DNA of 8,783 bases from an uncultured Collinsella sp. (GTDB taxonomy: Bacteria; Actinomycetota; Coriobacteriia; Coriobacteriales; Coriobacteriaceae): positions 1 to 8,783 of the forward strand of contig CAUBQN010000059.1 of assembly GCA_958438125.1 (NCBI GenBank), written 5' to 3'. Positions 5,888 to 8,783 of this stretch are shown piece by piece (position 1 is the first letter of the stretch; each line of letters starts with the position of its first letter). A program made the translations under genes and the position numbers. The notes beneath the pieces were generated by a model, which searched no databases, had not been told where the DNA came from, and worked only from the letters and a program-made list of their open reading frames with translations.

Positions 5888-7462
5888 ATGGAAAAGAACA
5901 AGGATAAGATGGCCAAGCCTGCAGCGGACAAGACGCCCAAAGGCATGAAGGTCGATAAGGCCGTTAAAAAATTCCGCAAGCTCGAGGGCAAGCTGTGGAC
6001 CCGCGAGTATCTGCTCAAGATTGCCGAGTTTGACGGCGCGACCATTGCTCCCGCCAACGGTGCCGCCGCCCGTGCCGACGCCATGGGCACCCTTGCCGGC
6101 GAGCACCATAAGCTCCTGACCAGCGAAAAGTCTGTCGAACTTGTGCACTCGCTGGCACGCGAGACCGTTGCCGGCGGCAAGATCGACGACCCGCAGCTGC
6201 TTGACGAGATCCGCGTGCTCGGCCGCGACCAGCGCGAGGCAAGCGTCATCCCCACCGAGGAGGCCGAGGCCTGGACCAGGCTCACCTGCGAGGCCGACGC
6301 CGTGTGGCACAAGGCCAAGACGGCCAATGACTGGGCGAGCTTTGAGCCCTATGTGGATAGAATCGTCGGCCAACTTAAGCACCAGGCCGAGCTCATGGAC
6401 CCCAAGCGCGACCCATACGATGTTTGGCTCGACCAGTACGAGCGCGGCCTTTCCGCCAAGAGCTTCGATGCGTTTTGCGATGAGGTCAAGGCCACGGTCG
6501 TGCCGCTCGTGCACGCCATCGGCGAGCGCGGCCAGCAGCCCGCTGCCGACTTTTTGCACGCCCGCGTGCCCGAGGCCGCCCAGCGCGCCATGAGCTTCGA
6601 CCTTATGAAGCTCGTCGGCCTGGACCTGAACGACACCACGCTTGCCTTTACCGAGCACCCGTTTAGCGAGGGCTTTGCCGTGGGCGACGCGCGCATCGCG
6701 ACGCACATCTACGAGGACGACTGTATCTCCAACGTCTACAGCATCATCCACGAGGCGGGACACGCCATGTACGAGCTGGGCGTCAATCCTGCCTATGCGC
6801 GCACCTGCCTGGAGGGCGGCACCTCCATGGGCATCCACGAGAGCCAGAGCCGCTTTTTCGAGAACACCGTGGGTCGCAGCCGCGCCTTTATGGGTCCGCT
6901 GCTCGAGGTGCTGCGCCGTCACGCGCCCGAGGTCTATGGCAGCGTGGACGAGGACACGCTCTACCGCGCCGTGAACATCGCACAGCCGTCGTTGATCCGC
7001 ACCGAGGCGGACGAGCTCACCTATCCGCTGCACGTTATGGTGCGCTACGAGATCGAGCGCATGCTGTTTGCCGGCGAGGCCACGGCCAAAGACATCCCCG
7101 CGCTTTGGAATCGCTTTATGGACGAGTACCTGGGCATTCCCGTTCCCGACGACACGCGCGGCTGCCTACAGGATACGCACTGGAGCGGCGGCTCGTTTGG
7201 CTACTTCCCCACCTATGCGCTGGGTAGCGCCTACGACGCCATGTTTGTGCCGGCCATGTGCCGCGACGGCGTCGACCTCAACGGCGCCTGTGCGAGCGGC
7301 GATTTGGCGCCCGTCCGCGCCTGGCTGGGCGAGCACATTTGGCAGTGGGGTCGCGCCAAGGACGCGCCGGAGCTCATCAAGGGCGCGTGCGGCATGGCGT
7401 TCGATGCCCGCTACTACTGCAGCTACCTGCAGGACAAGTTCACCACGCTCTACGAGCTGTAA
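5888..7462 (+). CDS. Carboxypeptidase M32 (Taq-type thermostable metallocarboxypeptidase)
   Basis: Zinc metallopeptidase that removes C-terminal residues from peptides; no signal peptide is seen, so it should be cytosolic. It has 524 residues, close to the family's usual 500. The zinc site is HEAGH (288-292) with the third ligand Glu318 in HESQSRFFEN (317-326). Other M32 signatures are EHPF (256-259, approximate), DARIAT (267-272, where the family usually has DxRxT), IRTEADELTYPLHV (370-383) and QDTHWSGGSFGYFPTY (428-443). The N terminus adds about 25 lysine-rich residues before the usual first helix. The ATG at 5888 is chosen because AAGGA lies 6 bases before it; an in-frame GTG at 5843 lies inside a hairpin and adds 15 residues unlike the family. 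The gene is divergent from pheST and convergent with glmM, apparently monocistronic. I see no clear promoter between 5767 and 5887. Confidence 0.95.
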   Translation: MEKNKDKMAKPAADKTPKGMKVDKAVKKFRKLEGKLWTREYLLKIAEFDGATIAPANGAAARADAMGTLAGEHHKLLTSEKSVELVHSLARETVAGGKIDDPQLLDEIRVLGRDQREASVIPTEEAEAWTRLTCEADAVWHKAKTANDWASFEPYVDRIVGQLKHQAELMDPKRDPYDVWLDQYERGLSAKSFDAFCDEVKATVVPLVHAIGERGQQPAADFLHARVPEAAQRAMSFDLMKLVGLDLNDTTLAFTEHPFSEGFAVGDARIATHIYEDDCISNVYSIIHEAGHAMYELGVNPAYARTCLEGGTSMGIHESQSRFFENTVGRSRAFMGPLLEVLRRHAPEVYGSVDEDTLYRAVNIAQPSLIRTEADELTYPLHVMVRYEIERMLFAGEATAKDIPALWNRFMDEYLGIPVPDDTRGCLQDTHWSGGSFGYFPTYALGSAYDAMFVPAMCRDGVDLNGACASGDLAPVRAWLGEHIWQWGRAKDAPELIKGACGMAFDARYYCSYLQDKFTTLYEL

Positions 7463-7524
7463 GGATTGGCCAGCACGCCATCGCCAACGCCAACCATGTT
7501 GACGCCAATGTCTTGGTAACGTCA

Positions 7525-7629
7525 GCGAAAACGACCCCAAGCGAGCAAGATGACGTGAAACGAAAGGGCGCTGACCTTCTGGTCGCGCCCTTGAAATTGA
7601 ACGTCAGATTGCCGCTTGGGGCCGTTTGC
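7525..7629. repeat. Long imperfect palindrome (hairpin B) between the carboxypeptidase and glmM genes
   Basis: About 105 bases that fold end to end. Pairs include AAA/TTT, CCCCAAGCG/CGCTTGGGG (7535-7543 with 7613-7621), GCAA/TTGC (7545-7548 with 7609-7612), facing GA/GA bases, and TGACGT/ACGTCA (7551-7556 with 7601-7606). After an internal loop come AAGGGCGC/GCGCCCTT (7564-7571 with 7585-7592) and, past one bulged T, GACC/GGTC with a TTCT loop. It lies between two convergent genes and may help end transcription, but no long U run is present; the minus-strand side has a weak T-rich tail after the apical stem. Its core matches the hairpin at 4202-4309. Confidence 0.8.
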
Positions 7630-7640
7630 AGCGTCGAGCC

Positions 7641-7668
7641 GTTACGCGGTTTGGTAAAACCGCGTAAC
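7641..7668. other. Perfect 12-bp hairpin abutting the glmM stop codon
   Basis: GTTACGCGGTTT (7641-7652) and AAACCGCGTAAC (7657-7668) are perfect complements around a 4-base loop. Base 7668 is also the last base of the glmM stop codon. In the glmM direction the stem is followed by GGCTCGACG, without a U run, so a classical intrinsic terminator is doubtful. It may act with hairpin B as a 3'-end structure that protects or processes the mRNA, or as a Rho-independent terminator of weak type. Confidence 0.6.
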
Positions 7669-8783
7669 TATAAAGCCTCCAGCGCGGCGGCGATGCGCTT
7701 CATGGCAGCGTCGGCAGCTGCCTGGTCGGGGGCTTCGGCCAAAACGCGAATCACCGACTCGGTTCCGCTCTTGCGCACCAGCACGCGGCCCTCGCCCGCC
7801 AGCGACGCCTCAGCCTCGGCGATTGCGTTCTGCACGCCCATGTTCTCGAGCGCGGCGTCCTTGTCCGCCACGCGCACGGCAACCTGCGCCTGCGGCAGCA
7901 GCTTGCACGGAGCCGTGAGCTGCGAGAGCGTCTCGCGCTCGGCGCGAATCACTTCCATCACACGCAGCGAGGTCATAATGCCGTCGCCCGTGCGCTCGAT
8001 ATCGCCAAAGATCGTATGGCCCGTCTGCTCGCCGCCCAGGCCGTAGCCGCCCTCACGCATCTTGGCATACACATGACGGTCACCCACGCCGCTGGTCACG
8101 GCACTCAGACCGGCAAGCTCCAACGACTTGATCAGGCCAAAGTTGCTGGCGATCGTCGGCACCACGGTACCGCCCGAGAGGCGCCCGTGTTTGTTTAGAT
8201 ACACGCCGCACACGTACAGGATCTGGTCGCCGTCGACCACGCGGCCGCGCTCGTCCACGGCCAGGCAGCGGTCGGCATCGCCGTCGTAGGCAAAGCCCAC
8301 GTCCAGGCCCTGCTCCACCACATGGCGCTGCAGGCGCTCCATATGCGTAGAGCCGCAGTCGACGTTGATGTTAAAGCCATCGGGCGCGGCATTGATCACG
8401 CGCACATCGGCGCCCAGCGCGTCGAACACCGGCTTGGCCACCGAGGATGCCGAGCCGTTGGCGCAGTCGAGACCGATCTTGACGCCCTGCAGCGAAAAGT
8501 TCGCGCTAGCGATGAGCGAGGCAATATAGCGGTTGCGACCCTGCATGTAGTCAACCGTGGCGCCAATGTGGTTGCCCGTTGCCAGCGGCACCTCGCTCTT
8601 GCCATCGATGTAGTCCTCGATGAGCTCCAGCACGTCCTCGTCCATCTTAAAGCCGTCGCTATTGACGAGCTTAATGCCGTTATCGCAAAACGGGTTGTGG
8701 CTCGCACTGATCATGATGCCGCAATCGAAGCAGCCCTCCACGGTCTGATGCGCCACGCCCGGCGTCGGGATCACGTGCAGCAT
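7668..8783 (-). CDS. glmM: Phosphoglucosamine mutase GlmM (5' part missing)
   Basis: Cytosolic enzyme that converts glucosamine-6-phosphate to glucosamine-1-phosphate on the route to UDP-GlcNAc and the cell wall. The visible 371 residues cover most of the four-domain phosphohexomutase fold: the catalytic phosphoserine loop ISASHNP (visible 25-31, active Ser28, corresponding to Ser102 of E. coli GlmM), the magnesium loop DGDADR (167-172), the sugar-specificity loop GGEQTGH (250-256), typical of GlmM, and the C-terminal phosphate-binding loop RKSGTES (337-343). That last loop usually ends in Pro rather than Ser. Aligning the catalytic serine suggests roughly 74 residues are missing, for a total near 445. 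The ATG at the very edge is internal (IPTPGVA follows), not the start. The stop at 7668 is followed at once by a perfect hairpin. The gene is convergent with the carboxypeptidase; upstream partners are outside the window. Confidence 0.96.
   Translation of the reverse strand: MLHVIPTPGVAHQTVEGCFDCGIMISASHNPFCDNGIKLVNSDGFKMDEDVLELIEDYIDGKSEVPLATGNHIGATVDYMQGRNRYIASLIASANFSLQGVKIGLDCANGSASSVAKPVFDALGADVRVINAAPDGFNINVDCGSTHMERLQRHVVEQGLDVGFAYDGDADRCLAVDERGRVVDGDQILYVCGVYLNKHGRLSGGTVVPTIASNFGLIKSLELAGLSAVTSGVGDRHVYAKMREGGYGLGGEQTGHTIFGDIERTGDGIMTSLRVMEVIRAERETLSQLTAPCKLLPQAQVAVRVADKDAALENMGVQNAIAEAEASLAGEGRVLVRKSGTESVIRVLAEAPDQAAADAAMKRIAAALEAL

Noticed and set aside
5774..7033. Minus-strand open frame of 419 codons opposite the carboxypeptidase
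   Set aside because: Antisense shadow; the plus frame has the complete M32 motif set.
8781..8783. ATG at the right edge as the glmM start
   Set aside because: The residues that follow (IPTPGVA) correspond to an internal part of GlmM, about 75 residues from the true N terminus.

Overview
This GC-rich window carries core bacterial genes: a nickel/cobalt ECF transporter, phenylalanyl-tRNA synthetase, a zinc carboxypeptidase and phosphoglucosamine mutase. A Phe-specific T-box leader, a NikR-type operator and GC-rich codon use point to a high-GC Gram-positive. The protein flavour suggests Coriobacteriia such as Collinsella, but that is an inference from memory and no search was run. I see no phage genes, transposase, CRISPR array, tRNA or rRNA.

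Layout. Positions 1-1443 (minus strand) hold cbiM/nikM followed by the start of a cbiQ/nikQ-like gene that runs off the left edge; the two overlap by 23 bases. Upstream, at 1501-1567, are a promoter and a perfect GTGTTAC-N14-GTAACAC dyad, the pattern known for one class of NikR operators. This suggests a nickel-repressed nickel importer. The same stretch also holds the intrinsic terminator of the next operon, so terminator and promoter are interleaved.

Positions 1689-5760 (minus strand) hold the pheS-pheT operon for both subunits of phenylalanyl-tRNA synthetase. Its leader is a complete T-box riboswitch with a UUC (Phe) specifier, the T-box bulge sequence and a terminator. A second structured stretch lies just before pheS. 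Between pheS and pheT sits a roughly 108-nt almost fully paired hairpin that includes the pheS stop codon.

Positions 5888-7462 (plus strand) encode a complete M32-family zinc carboxypeptidase, divergent from pheST. It is convergent with glmM (minus strand, 7668 to the right edge), whose first 70-75 codons or so are missing. The 205-bp gap between these convergent genes holds a second roughly 105-nt hairpin and a perfect 12-bp hairpin abutting the glmM stop.

The main unexplained signal is that the two long hairpins (4202-4309 and 7525-7629) share an architecture: identical 7-mers CGTGAAA and TTGAACG on opposite arms, at the same internal loop, enclosing 47 and 46 nt. They may be two copies of an undescribed or lineage-specific intergenic element. 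No clear new multigene system is present; the rest is ordinary metabolism with interesting regulation.
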